NCBI GenBank assembly: GCA_023396415.1
Contig: JAEWWJ010000017.1
Coordinates: forward strand, 8,647 to 72,646
Direction: 5' to 3'
Length of the DNA stretch: 64,000 bases
Source: Bacteroidota bacterium
Lineage (GTDB): Bacteria > Bacteroidota > Bacteroidia > Bacteroidales > F082
Below, piece by piece: positions 54,962 to 64,000 of the stretch (the first letter of the stretch is position 1; each line of letters starts with the position of its first letter). Under the pieces are notes generated by a model. That model made no database searches, had not been told where the DNA came from, and worked only from the letters and a program-made list of their open reading frames with translations. The position numbers were made by a program, and so were the translations under genes.

Positions 54962-57900
54962 ATGAAAACCTCATTGTGTGTCATCTTTTTTTCTTTATTG
55001 TTGCTTTCTATCCTCACAGGCTGCAGCCCCAGCGAGAAATCGGTAAAGGTAAATCCTGAATTTGCTGCTTACATTTCTGATTATACACATGGTTTAGTTC
55101 CTTTGGATGCGCCATTAAACATCACTTTAACATCGTCACCGAAGCAAGCCGGCACTCCTGGTTCTGAGATTAAAGAGCAACTTTTTAGTTTTGAACCCTC
55201 GGTGAGTGGCAAAGCTTTTTGGGTTGATGAACAAACCATTAGGTTTATTCCTCAGCAAAACTGGCCTCGCGATCAGCACATCGAAGTGCGTTTTTTTATC
55301 AATAAGCTGCTCGATCTTCCCTCAGAATTTCATATTTTAAAGTACAGTTTGCAAACTTTGCCCCTAACTTTTGAGCTGGCTCAAGTGGCGCTGCGTTTGC
55401 AAGATTATGGTTATTCTGACACATATCAGCTTCATGGACGAATTTTGAGCTCGGAAAAAATTTCACCAGAATCCACTCAAGACCTGCTGAAAGTAAGGAG
55501 CGGAGGCACAACACACCTTGTCCATATTTTTTACGATGAAGCCTTACAAGGATTAATTTTTGTGGCCGACAGCATTGAAAGGAAAAATGACACTTATTCA
55601 TTAACGATTGAGTGGAACGGCAAACCTATTGGGAGCACCCAGCAAGGAGAAATGAAAATTGAAGTGCCTGCCAAAGATCTTTTTTTAGTGAGCCAGGTGT
55701 TGGTCACTGATTTGCCCGAACAGGCCGTCCATATATGGTTTTCAAATGCCCTCGACCCCAGCCAAAACCTGAATGGCTTGGTGAAGCTGAATCAAAATGT
55801 GGAGGTTCGATTAGAAATTTTGGGCAACGAGGTGGTTGTTTATCCCAAGGAAATCGTTGAAGGCGAGCTGGAATTACTCATTTCTGCAGGCATTCGCAGC
55901 CAAAAAGGTAAAAGCTTATCCGAAGATGAAAGACGTAGCGTAGCCTTCGATCAAATGAAGCCGCAAGTTAGATTTGCCGGTAAAAGCACCATCCTTTCAG
56001 GTGACAGCAAAGGTATGCTAACCTTTCAGGCTGTGGGTTTGCGGGCTGTTGATGTGAACATCGTCAAAGTTTTTCAAAACAATATGCTTCAATTTTTGCA
56101 GTGGAACAACCTCGATGGCAGAGACGACCTGCAGCGCGTGGGGCGTATCGTTGCACGTCAACAAGTTGTTCTCCAACCTGACCACACCTCCAATTTGCTT
56201 CAATGGCAAACTTTTGGCGTTGATCTGTCTCAGCTCATCAACAAAGACAAAGGGGCTATTTATCGGGTTTATCTTACCTTTAAAAAGTCCTATTCAATGT
56301 GGAACTGCGACGAGCCTTCTGTCTTTTCCAAAGAAGAACTACAAATTACCGACGAAGAGCTGGCGAAATGGGGCGATGGCTCTTTTTATGATCCTACCTA
56401 TTATTATCCACCAAATTTTGACTGGCGACAACGCAACAATCCCTGTGATGACAGTTACTATTTTTCTGAACGTTTTCCCGGGCGTAATGTGTTGGCTTCC
56501 GACCTCGGTTTAATGGCCATGGAAAGCAATCTCGCCAGCAACGAATACCTATTTGTTGTGAATAACTTAGTGACCACCGCTGTGGCAGAAGGAGCGAATG
56601 TTGAACTTTTTGATTACCAACAGCAAAAAATTGCAAGTGGCACCACCAACAATCAGGGCATGGTTTATCTCACGGTGGGAGCTGTGAAACCAGCGGTAGT
56701 AGTTGCGAAGCTGGGCGATGATTATGCCTATTTAAAACTCGATCAAGGTGCTGCCCTTTCTTATAGCCGCTTTGATGTTGGAGGAACCCAACTGCAAAGC
56801 GGCATGAAAGGTTTTGTTTTTACCGAACGTGGCGTTTATCGCCCGGGCGATACCTTATTTATTGGTTTCATTCTTAAAGACGCGACCAACACTTTGCCGG
56901 CTGACTTTCCTGTTGTTCTTGAGCTTACCAATGCACGTCAGCAGCTGGCAGCAAAGCAAATCCAAAATAAGCTCCTTGACGGAATGTGCCTTTTTCGTAT
57001 CCCTACCTCAGCCGAAGCACCCACTGGCGTTTGGAAAGTTAAGATAATAGTTGGAAACGCTGTTTTCGAAAAACGAATTTGGGTTGAAACAATCAAACCC
57101 AACCGATTAAAAATTAAAATGGATGGTGTTAAAAATGATTTGTCAAAAGACGAGGCACAAAGCCAAGTACAAGTTCAGGTAAATTGGCTGCATGGTGCCA
57201 AAGCGTCCAATATGAAGTTGGTTATGGAACGCTCTTTTGTTGCCTCGGAACTCAAATTAAAAACTTTTCCGGCCTACACTTTTAAAGACATTTCTCTGGA
57301 ACCCAGTGGAGTGATTAAAAATGAATACCAAGGCACTACCGACAGACAAGGAGCATGGCAAACCAACCTGCATTTGTCTGAATTAAATATCAATGCCTCA
57401 ATGGTGAAAGTGCAATATGCAGTAAGGGTAACCGAACCCGGTGGTGATTTTTCATCGGCAACATTCTCAACAAATTATTTTCCTTTCGACAGTTTCCTGG
57501 GGTTACAATCACCTGAGGCAGCTACCAATGGCTTTCTGCATACCGATGAAGAACAAACTTTTAATATTGTCAATGTCACCAGAAAAGGCGAGTTTATTGG
57601 CGATGGAACCGTGAAAGTAGAGTTATTTAAAGTGGATTGGCATTGGTGGTGGTCGGGCGATGGCATGGGCGACGCCGAGTATGTTCGCACCTACGGACAC
57701 GAAAAAATTCTTGAAAAAGAAGTGGCCCTGCAAGCAGGTAAAGCAACATTCAATTGGACACCCAAACACTTTCAATGGGGGGTGTATTTGGTTAGAGTGA
57801 GCCAGCCTGAGGGCGGCCATAGTGTTTCAAAACTGGTTTATGTGGATTGGCCCGACAGTTATTCCCGTTCGGGAAGAGACTTGCGTGGAGGCGCCAACCT

Positions 57901-60490
57901 TCTAACCATAAGCGTTGATAAAAAAAAATACCAAACCGGCGATCAGGCAGTGATTAGTTTCGTGGGACCCAGCAAGGGAAGAGCGTTGATCAGCATTGAG
58001 AAAGGAATGCAACAACTTAAAGCCTATTGGATGGAAACTGTTGAAGGTGAAAACAAAATGACGCTGCCACTCACAGCCGTTCATAGTCCGAATATTTATG
58101 TGCATATTACGCTCTTGCAATCCATCACTCAGGTCAAAAATGATATGCCCGTTCGTGCCTATGGATGGGCATCTCTGGAAGTTGAAGATCGAGATTCACG
58201 TTTGAATCCCATGCTTCATCTTGTCAAAGAAGTGAGAACGGGTAAAAACCTGAAAGTGGAGGTAAGCGAAAAAAACAACCATGCCATGACCTATATGTTG
58301 GCTGTGGTTGACGAAGGATTGCTTGATTTAACCAACCATGCCACTCCTGATGCCCATCAGTATTTTTATGCCAAAGAAGCGCTGGCACTGAGATCATGGG
58401 ATATGTACGATTTTATTTTAGGTGCTTACGGAGGTAAAATAGAGCAGTTGTTTACCATTGGCGGCGATGCAGCCTTGCCCGATCGCGAAAAAGCACGCCA
58501 ATCGAGGTTCGTTCCTGTGGTCAAAGTGATGGGACCTTTTAATCTAAAAGCAGGCGAAACCAAATCCCATTCCATGTCATTTGAAAACTACATCGGTTCG
58601 GTGCGGGTGATGGCAGTTGCAGTTTCGGGAAATGCTTTTGGCATTGCAGAAGAAGTGCTAAAAGTGAAACAACCTCTGATGGTGTTGAGCACTTTGCCTC
58701 GACTCCTGCGCCAAAAAGATGAAGTAGTGATGCCTGTTACCATTTTTTCGAGCCTCAAGGGCATCCACAATGTTAAAGTGAACCTCCAAACATCAGGCAT
58801 GGTGAAAGTGGAAGGCGAAACCGAAACAACAATCACTTTTCAGGGCGCTGATGAGCAAACCATCTACTTTAAGTTAAAAGCCTCTGCACTCTCCGGATTG
58901 GGAAAGGTGGAAATCAAAGCTGTTTCTGATCAAGAAAAAACCACAGAAACGATTGAATTAACAGTTGAAAATCCAAACGACAGGCTGTTTGAAATTAAAA
59001 CGGCTGTTGTTGAAAAAGGAGAGCAGTACACCGAAAAGCTTCAATTCCCCGGTGATCCTTCCACTTTCCTTGGCTCAGTGGAGGTTTCTTCCCTTCCGGC
59101 CGTGAATATGAAAGGCCGTCTCGAAGAACTCCTTTTGTTCCCCCACGGATGCACCGAGCAAATCACTTCCCAAGCTTTGGCGCAGCTTTACCTCCCCAAA
59201 GTGATGAATATGTCATTATCCGACCTGGAAGCAAATCAACAAAACATCTATGCGGCTGTTGGGCATCTCGTGGCACGACAAGCCTCTGATGGCAGCATCG
59301 GCTACTGGCCAGGAACGTCCATGGTAGATGCTTGGTCAGAAATTTATGCAGGTCATTTTATGGTACTTGCAGCGCGTGAAAACAAGGCGGTTCCTGCCAT
59401 GTTTTTGAGTCAGTGGTCCAAAAACCAAAGGAAAAAAGCAATGGAATGGTATTCAAAAGTGGAAGATAATCAACTGATGAACGACCACCTGCAAGCCTAC
59501 AGATTGTATGTTTTGGCCTTGCATGGCGATCCACAATTGAATGCCATGAACAGGTTGCGTGAACATCCATTGCTATCGCGAGCCGCTGCCTCTACCCTGG
59601 CTGCCGCCTACGCTCTGGCAGGACAAAAAGAAGCCGCACGAGCACTGGCCTTAGGAAATACTCCACGACCCCTCACCAATTATAATTACAATTTTGGCTC
59701 CGACATGCGCAACAAAGCCATGCAGGTTGAAACCCTCTTGCTACTCGAAGAAAAAAGTCTTGCATTTCCGCTGCTTGTTGAAATGAGTAAAGACCTCAGC
59801 AGCAGCAAGTGGTTGAGCACCCAGGAAACCGCATACGCCCTATACGCTTTTCAGTTGTATGCGAAAACATTCGACCCCAAAGCACCAGCCTCTTTCACCT
59901 TAACTCAGGTTCAAGCCGTGCATGAAACACTGAAAAAAACAGTTTACACCACTGCTCTTGCCGCAAAACCTGAAAACCTTACCATTAAAAATACTGGCGA
60001 ACAACCATTGTACGTAAGTATTTCTACCTCAGGTATTTTGCCCGTAGGTGCATTTCAACCCAAAGAAAGTGGTATCAGCTTGAGTGTTATTTATTATGAT
60101 GCAAAAGGTAATGCTGTGGACGTTTCGCAACTATCTCAAGGAACAACATTTAAGATGGAGGTTACTGTTAAAAACCAAAGCCTTAGAAAAGTTAGTTTCC
60201 TTGCCTTGAGTAAAGTTATTCCGGCAGGATGGGAAATTATAAACAACCGAATGAACGCACTTTCATCTGAATTGGAACAACAATCTAACTTCACTGATGT
60301 ACGGGATGATCGCGTGGTACAGTATTTCGACCTGAAAAATGGCGAATCGCGCCGCTTTACTACAACGCTCATTGCCACCTATGCAGGGAAATTTCTATTG
60401 CCCGCTGTGCATTGCGAAGCCATGTATGACCATTCAATCAACGCTGCAACAGCTGGCGGATGGACTATCATACGCAAGAGCGAACAATAG
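54962..60490 (+). CDS. Bacterial alpha-2-macroglobulin, lipoprotein
   Basis: A 1842-residue envelope protein, the largest gene in the window. Signal peptide with lipobox SILTGC (Cys21). MG-like domains fill the N-terminal two thirds (for example VFTERGVYRPGDTLFIGFIL at about 618-640 and YMLAVVDEGLLDLTNH near 1110). The thioester motif is CTEQ (Cys1397-Gln1400) within FPHGCTEQITSQALAQLYLP, followed by an alpha-helical TED domain and a C-terminal receptor-like domain. The family traps proteases in the periplasm. It overlaps the PBP1C gene by up to 31 bases, the classical pair. Confidence 0.95.
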   Translation: MKTSLCVIFFSLLLLSILTGCSPSEKSVKVNPEFAAYISDYTHGLVPLDAPLNITLTSSPKQAGTPGSEIKEQLFSFEPSVSGKAFWVDEQTIRFIPQQNWPRDQHIEVRFFINKLLDLPSEFHILKYSLQTLPLTFELAQVALRLQDYGYSDTYQLHGRILSSEKISPESTQDLLKVRSGGTTHLVHIFYDEALQGLIFVADSIERKNDTYSLTIEWNGKPIGSTQQGEMKIEVPAKDLFLVSQVLVTDLPEQAVHIWFSNALDPSQNLNGLVKLNQNVEVRLEILGNEVVVYPKEIVEGELELLISAGIRSQKGKSLSEDERRSVAFDQMKPQVRFAGKSTILSGDSKGMLTFQAVGLRAVDVNIVKVFQNNMLQFLQWNNLDGRDDLQRVGRIVARQQVVLQPDHTSNLLQWQTFGVDLSQLINKDKGAIYRVYLTFKKSYSMWNCDEPSVFSKEELQITDEELAKWGDGSFYDPTYYYPPNFDWRQRNNPCDDSYYFSERFPGRNVLASDLGLMAMESNLASNEYLFVVNNLVTTAVAEGANVELFDYQQQKIASGTTNNQGMVYLTVGAVKPAVVVAKLGDDYAYLKLDQGAALSYSRFDVGGTQLQSGMKGFVFTERGVYRPGDTLFIGFILKDATNTLPADFPVVLELTNARQQLAAKQIQNKLLDGMCLFRIPTSAEAPTGVWKVKIIVGNAVFEKRIWVETIKPNRLKIKMDGVKNDLSKDEAQSQVQVQVNWLHGAKASNMKLVMERSFVASELKLKTFPAYTFKDISLEPSGVIKNEYQGTTDRQGAWQTNLHLSELNINASMVKVQYAVRVTEPGGDFSSATFSTNYFPFDSFLGLQSPEAATNGFLHTDEEQTFNIVNVTRKGEFIGDGTVKVELFKVDWHWWWSGDGMGDAEYVRTYGHEKILEKEVALQAGKATFNWTPKHFQWGVYLVRVSQPEGGHSVSKLVYVDWPDSYSRSGRDLRGGANLLTISVDKKKYQTGDQAVISFVGPSKGRALISIEKGMQQLKAYWMETVEGENKMTLPLTAVHSPNIYVHITLLQSITQVKNDMPVRAYGWASLEVEDRDSRLNPMLHLVKEVRTGKNLKVEVSEKNNHAMTYMLAVVDEGLLDLTNHATPDAHQYFYAKEALALRSWDMYDFILGAYGGKIEQLFTIGGDAALPDREKARQSRFVPVVKVMGPFNLKAGETKSHSMSFENYIGSVRVMAVAVSGNAFGIAEEVLKVKQPLMVLSTLPRLLRQKDEVVMPVTIFSSLKGIHNVKVNLQTSGMVKVEGETETTITFQGADEQTIYFKLKASALSGLGKVEIKAVSDQEKTTETIELTVENPNDRLFEIKTAVVEKGEQYTEKLQFPGDPSTFLGSVEVSSLPAVNMKGRLEELLLFPHGCTEQITSQALAQLYLPKVMNMSLSDLEANQQNIYAAVGHLVARQASDGSIGYWPGTSMVDAWSEIYAGHFMVLAARENKAVPAMFLSQWSKNQRKKAMEWYSKVEDNQLMNDHLQAYRLYVLALHGDPQLNAMNRLREHPLLSRAAASTLAAAYALAGQKEAARALALGNTPRPLTNYNYNFGSDMRNKAMQVETLLLLEEKSLAFPLLVEMSKDLSSSKWLSTQETAYALYAFQLYAKTFDPKAPASFTLTQVQAVHETLKKTVYTTALAAKPENLTIKNTGEQPLYVSISTSGILPVGAFQPKESGISLSVIYYDAKGNAVDVSQLSQGTTFKMEVTVKNQSLRKVSFLALSKVIPAGWEIINNRMNALSSELEQQSNFTDVRDDRVVQYFDLKNGESRRFTTTLIATYAGKFLLPAVHCEAMYDHSINAATAGGWTIIRKSEQ

Positions 60491-62850
60491 AACAACAGTC
60501 GTTTGTGCTTTACATGAAATACGTGGCTCGGCGATTGCCTCAATTTATAACCAAAATGCAGCAAGCGGTAAAAAGGATTTTACGTTACCGCCTGCTACGT
60601 TTGGTGCTGGTTGTGCTACTGGCTTTATTTGTGGTGTTGGTGGTTATTTATCCCCGCAACCTTTTCAATGATCCGTTAAGCAGTATATTAAAAGATAGTC
60701 AGGGACATTTGTTGGGTGCCAGGGTTGCCACCGATGGCCAATGGCGATTTCCTGCACCGGAGCTTGTGCCGGAAAAGTATTTAAAAGCAGTGATAGCCTT
60801 TGAAGACAAACGTTTTTTTTACCATCCCGGCGTTGATGTTTTTGCGATGGTTCATTCGGCAGCCGCCAATTTCCGTGCACGATCCATTGTCAGAGGTGGT
60901 TCAACAATCACCATGCAGGTGATACGACTTTCACGAAAAGGCCAGAGCAGAACAGTTTCGGAGAAGATCGTAGAAACATTTTACGCTTTATCTCTTGAGT
61001 TGTTTAAATCGAAAAATGATATTATGTTGCTCTATGCGGCTCACGCCCCTTATGGAGGCAATGTGGTGGGACTTGAAGCAGCCTCGTGGCGTTGGTTTGG
61101 CCGCGATCCTTTTGACCTTTCGTGGGCCGAAGCAGCAACTTTGGCTATCTTACCCAATGCGCCTTCCATGATTTCGATACAAAAAAACCGTTCGCTATTC
61201 CTACAAAAACGCAACAATTTGCTCAGAAAACTTGCGGCAGAGAAAGTGATTGACAGCCTGACTTTGCAACTCGCCATTGCCGAACCCATACCTTCGACGC
61301 CCTTGGCGCTGCCCAACAAAGCTCCACATTATTTGGAATTCCTCAGGAAAAAGTACGGCGATCGTCTATTTACTTCCGATATTATAGCAAGTTACCAAAA
61401 CACCATCGCTCAGGTGCTTCAAGCCCATCATGAACACCTGTTGTCCAACCAAATACATAATTTGGCTGTTGTGGTGCGGGAAACCTCCACTGGAAAGATA
61501 TGGGCGTATCACGGCAATGTGCCATCTGAAATGGCTACCAAAGACCAATACAACGATCTCGTTCAGACAGAAAGGAGTAGCGGCAGCATTCTGAAACCCT
61601 TGCTGTATGCCGCTGCTTTGCAAGAAGGGTTGATTCATCCCAACAGTTTGCTACCCGACATTCCCTCCTACTTCTCAGGTTTTAGTCCGAAAAATTTTGA
61701 TGAAAATTATGCAGGGGCTGTGCCGGCCACTAAGGCACTGCAACAGTCGCTAAATGTACCTTTCGTTCATCTTTTAAAAGATTTTACAACAAGTAAATTT
61801 TATTCTTTGCTCCATGCTGTGGGGTTCAGTAGCTTTAGACAGACCGCCCAACACTACGGACTTTCACTCATTCTCGGAGGCGGAGAGGTAAACCTTTGGG
61901 AACTTTCGGAGGTATATGCTAAAATGGCACGCACCCTTTTGTCGCCCGAAGAAGAAAACAACTTTCCACTTTCCGCCGGAAGCGTATGGCTGACCACCGA
62001 GGTGCTTCGTAGCCTTAACCCGCCTGAAACCGAAAGTGGCTGGAGCTATGGTGAGAGCGGCCGGAATATGGCATGGAAAACAGGAACCAGTTTTGGTTAT
62101 CGCGATGCTTGGGCAGTAGGCTATACACCAGAATGGGTAATTGCAGTGTGGGTAGGTAATGCCGATGGTTTTGGCCGACCTGGAATTACAGGTATTTCAG
62201 CTGCCGCACCCTTGCTTTTTGATGTGGCAGCGTCACTTCCACAAGCCCAACAATGGTTTCAAATACCTTTAAACACCCTCGAAAAGCGCGAAGTATGTCA
62301 TGAAACAGGCTATGCCGCCGGTGTCAATTGTAATAAACGAGATACCATTATTGCGTTATTGAACAGTCCTCACCCTGTGAAAGTATGCCCTTATCATCAA
62401 CTTTTGCGTACCAATTTAACCCTCACAGCGCAGCTCCCCGCCGATTGCTTTCCTATGGCAAATGCTGTTGTAAAAAGTTGGTTGGTTTTGCCTCCTTTAA
62501 TGGAACATTATTATGTGTTGCATCACCCCGAATATTTGCCGCCACCACCCATTGAAAGCGGCTGCTACCAACAAAATAATTTGATGGATTTCGTTTATCC
62601 GCCCTCAGCAGCCATTATTTATCTTCCAAAAGACTATTCAGGTCAGTTCAATACCCTCTTTTTCGAAGTGGTACATCGCAACCCCCAAGCCGTAATTTAC
62701 TGGAATGTGGACGAAAATTTCCTCGGGACCACCACTGGCGGAAATCACCGAAAAGCAATGCCTCCTCTTGAAATAGGAAACCACTTTTTAACTGTGACTG
62801 ACGGTGAAGGGAACAGGCAGCAAAGGAGTTTCCGCCTTGAATACAAATGA
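60460..62850 (+). CDS. pbpC: Penicillin-binding protein 1C
   Basis: A 796-residue bifunctional murein synthase. Membrane anchor at about 48-68, GT51 glycosyltransferase with Glu115 in FEDKRFFYHPGVD and RGGSTITMQVIRLS, transpeptidase with Ser376-I-L-Lys379, SLN and Lys540-T-G, and the C-terminal BiPBP_C domain (about 695-790). Starts at 60514 and 60556 are also possible; the first ATG at 60460 overlaps the upstream gene. It pairs with alpha-2-macroglobulin; the latter is thought to guard the wall repaired by PBP1C. Confidence 0.95.
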   Translation: MDYHTQERTIEQQSFVLYMKYVARRLPQFITKMQQAVKRILRYRLLRLVLVVLLALFVVLVVIYPRNLFNDPLSSILKDSQGHLLGARVATDGQWRFPAPELVPEKYLKAVIAFEDKRFFYHPGVDVFAMVHSAAANFRARSIVRGGSTITMQVIRLSRKGQSRTVSEKIVETFYALSLELFKSKNDIMLLYAAHAPYGGNVVGLEAASWRWFGRDPFDLSWAEAATLAILPNAPSMISIQKNRSLFLQKRNNLLRKLAAEKVIDSLTLQLAIAEPIPSTPLALPNKAPHYLEFLRKKYGDRLFTSDIIASYQNTIAQVLQAHHEHLLSNQIHNLAVVVRETSTGKIWAYHGNVPSEMATKDQYNDLVQTERSSGSILKPLLYAAALQEGLIHPNSLLPDIPSYFSGFSPKNFDENYAGAVPATKALQQSLNVPFVHLLKDFTTSKFYSLLHAVGFSSFRQTAQHYGLSLILGGGEVNLWELSEVYAKMARTLLSPEEENNFPLSAGSVWLTTEVLRSLNPPETESGWSYGESGRNMAWKTGTSFGYRDAWAVGYTPEWVIAVWVGNADGFGRPGITGISAAAPLLFDVAASLPQAQQWFQIPLNTLEKREVCHETGYAAGVNCNKRDTIIALLNSPHPVKVCPYHQLLRTNLTLTAQLPADCFPMANAVVKSWLVLPPLMEHYYVLHHPEYLPPPPIESGCYQQNNLMDFVYPPSAAIIYLPKDYSGQFNTLFFEVVHRNPQAVIYWNVDENFLGTTTGGNHRKAMPPLEIGNHFLTVTDGEGNRQQRSFRLEYK

Positions 62851-62919
62851 GTAAACCCATTAAAAAGTTTCCAACATAGTTTAGATCATATCAAGCTTCG
62901 ATTTTTTTTAAATGGAGCT

Positions 62920-62950
62920 TGTGCATTTCATATTATATTCAGTATCTTTG
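62920..62950 (+). promoter_or_regulatory. Promoter of tRNA-Arg
   Basis: TATCTTTG at 62943-62950 (-7 box) with a TTG at 62920-62922 (as CTTG, -33), spacer 20. A good match to the Bacteroidota form, 13 bases before the tRNA. Confidence 0.75.
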
Positions 62951-62963
62951 CAACCACAAAAAT

Positions 62964-63037
62964 GGACCCGTAGCATAATTGGATAGTGCATCTGACTACG
63001 GATCAGAAGGTTAGGGGTTCGAATCCCTTCGGGTTCA
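62964..63037 (+). tRNA. tRNA-Arg (anticodon ACG)
   Basis: 74 bases: acceptor stem GGACCCG/CGGGTTC, discriminator A, anticodon stem TCTGA/TCAGA with loop CTACGGA, T arm AGGGG-TTCGAAT-CCCTT with one G-U pair. The adenine at the wobble place is expected to be edited to inosine by TadA. Confidence 0.97.
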
Positions 63038-63046
63038 CAAAAAAAT

Positions 63047-63079
63047 AAAGGAGTTGCTTTTGAAGCAGCTCCTTTTTTT
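63047..63079. terminator. Terminator after tRNA-Arg
   Basis: 13-bp inverted repeat (63047-63059 with 63063-63075) with one G-U and a TTG loop, followed by T-run; A-run upstream so it can also serve the convergent gene on the minus strand. Confidence 0.88.
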
Positions 63080-63114
63080 ATGTCATTAAACGGATAATGG
63101 TTTTGCAGCAATCG

Positions 63115-63555
63115 CTATTTTAGTACTTTATTTACGTCAGCAGTGGAAGTATCCAGCCGCCCGTGTACAAAATCAGAATAGACTTTTGTTAATTCAGCTC
63201 CAAAAAACACGATCATAGAGGAGTAGGTGGTCCACAACATAATCAAGATGATTGAACCGGCAGCGCCATAGCCCGAACCCGGGTTGGTTTTACCAAAATA
63301 TAAAGCCAGTGCGGATTTACCGATGGTAAAAAGCAAAGAAGTGATGAAGGCGCCTACCCAAACCGTACGCACTACGATAGGCTGTAACAAACCGGAGTTT
63401 TCAATACTTTTTACCTGTTCATTAATCTTATTATCTTGTTCATTATCAATATTTTGTAAAGTAAAATCAAGATATCTGCCTTGAAAAGGCGATTCTAATA
63501 CTTCATTCATTGGAATGTTGAGAATTAACTCCTTTTCTGTACCTGCAGGCGCCAT
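63115..63555 (-). CDS. Chimeric ORF: ParB-like N-terminus joined to YihY/BrkB C-terminus
   Basis: A 146-residue protein. Residues about 63-135 are the C-terminal third of a YihY/BrkB inner-membrane protein (WVGAFITSLLFTIGKSALAL, GYGAAGSIILIMLWTTYSSM, IVFFGAELTKVYSDF). Full YihY proteins have about 300 residues and six membrane segments; here only two remain. Residues about 11-60 instead read like the start of a ParB domain (NIPMNEVLESPFQGR and SIENSGLLQPIVVR). The frame is open across the junction and a good -7 box, TATATTTG (63574-63581 on the minus strand), lies 18 bases before the start. It could be a remnant after deletion, a real fusion, or an assembly error. Function cannot be stated. 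Confidence 0.6.
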   Translation of the reverse strand: MAPAGTEKELILNIPMNEVLESPFQGRYLDFTLQNIDNEQDNKINEQVKSIENSGLLQPIVVRTVWVGAFITSLLFTIGKSALALYFGKTNPGSGYGAAGSIILIMLWTTYSSMIVFFGAELTKVYSDFVHGRLDTSTADVNKVLK

Positions 63556-64000
63556 ATCGGTTTAATTTACATGCAAATATACCAAGCAATCCAATGCAAA
63601 AGAACAAAATTTAAATTGTCATTTGCTTCAATTGCGGCGTTCTATTCATAACTTTTCGTTTGAATTGACCTCTTATAAGCTAAAATTTAATATGGAAATT
63701 CTCAGTACATGACAAAAATTTTAAATAACTGAATATCAATTAAATATGTTAATAACTTTTTGATAACTAATTACAAAAAAGTGATTTAAAATACTGGCAT
63801 TCAGTTTCTTGCAAGAAATATTTCGACGTATGACCGCAAGACACACAAACACCAGTATCGGGAGTAAAAATAGTATTTTACTTTCAACACTTATTGAAAT
63901 TTTTGGGCAAAACATGAATTTAGCCCGAATAAAGTTTTTTTGCTTATTCATTAGTGCATTATGCAGAGTTCAAACAGTATGTTTTGAGAAGCTGGCTGTA
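63556..64000. other. AT-rich region without a confirmed gene
   Basis: No convincing full coding region. It contains the -7 box of the chimeric ORF, a perfect 14-bp palindrome, TTTCTTGCAAGAAA, at 63805-63818, and a possible gene start at 63914. A minus-strand ORF at 63736-63951 has no recognisable content. Confidence 0.6.
63914..64000 (+). CDS. Possible start of an exported protein gene, cut by right edge
   Basis: An open frame of 29 codons from ATG at 63914 to the edge. It reads MNLARIKFFCLFISALCRV and then continues, with basic residues before a hydrophobic stretch like a signal peptide. No promoter or Shine-Dalgarno is clear. It is too short to prove. Confidence 0.3.
   Translation, partial: MNLARIKFFCLFISALCRVQTVCFEKLAV

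Noticed and set aside
63736..63951. 71-residue ORF on the minus strand
   Set aside because: AT-rich region, no family pattern, no Shine-Dalgarno or promoter, and it competes with a possible + strand start at 63914.

Overview
The window is a stretch of chromosome from a member of the Bacteroidota, most likely class Bacteroidia. The evidence is a type IX secretion (Por-type) C-terminal sorting domain at 16791-18428, promoters of the Bacteroidota form TTTG-N19-TAnnTTTG in front of tRNA genes, a Bacteroidota-type GlmU-like protein, weak or absent Shine-Dalgarno sequences at many starts, and a typical infC-rpmI-rplT / thrS block. I found no rRNA, CRISPR array, insertion sequence or phage gene. The closest thing to a rearrangement is a chimeric ORF near the right edge.

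Region 1 (1-19305, all on +) is an exopolysaccharide or O-antigen-like assembly locus with very tight spacing. In order it encodes an initiating sugar-phosphate transferase (cut by the left edge), a half-length TolC-like outer-membrane protein, a Wzz/BY-kinase-like chain-length protein carrying an inserted LysM domain, a Wzx flippase, a Wzy/ligase, two tandem copies of a pair of family-2 glycosyltransferases, two GT4-type glycosyltransferases, a left-handed beta-helix acyltransferase, an FkbM methyltransferase, another membrane GT2, a secreted beta-helix protein with a type IX sorting tail, and a zinc-ribbon-like SAM methyltransferase. Together these genes can start a lipid-linked glycan, extend and decorate it, flip it, polymerise it and export it.

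Region 2 (19283-27997) is signalling. A hybrid histidine kinase overlaps the last gene of the polysaccharide locus and is followed by a stand-alone receiver and a DUF1858 protein. After pdxH (on -) and a DUF218-DUF1684 fusion comes a receiver-GAF-PAS histidine kinase 4 bases before an NtrC-type sigma-54 activator.

Region 3 (28064-39073, all on -) is housekeeping: rplT, rpmI, infC (apparently starting at AUA), thrS, an orphan family-5 solute-binding lipoprotein, a flavodoxin-fold oxidoreductase overlapping lon, a GlmU-like protein, type B L31, and a LuxC-like acyl-CoA reductase. Region 4 (39208-43196, on +) is the phosphorylated serine pathway, serC-serA, with a four-helix-bundle protein, DUF1015 and a 58-residue winged-helix gene.

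Region 5 (43331-64000) is mixed: alkaline phosphatase and a membrane metallophosphoesterase, tRNA-Pro and tRNA-Ser, a Xer recombinase, an FtsX/LolE-like permease, a NamZ-type muramidase, an aminotransferase, a DUF1573 protein, tRNA-Met, rarA, PPK2, an alpha-2-macroglobulin / PBP1C pair, tRNA-Arg, and a short ORF joining a ParB-like N-terminus to a YihY-like C-terminus. The last 445 bases are AT-rich and hold at most the start of a gene that runs off the edge.
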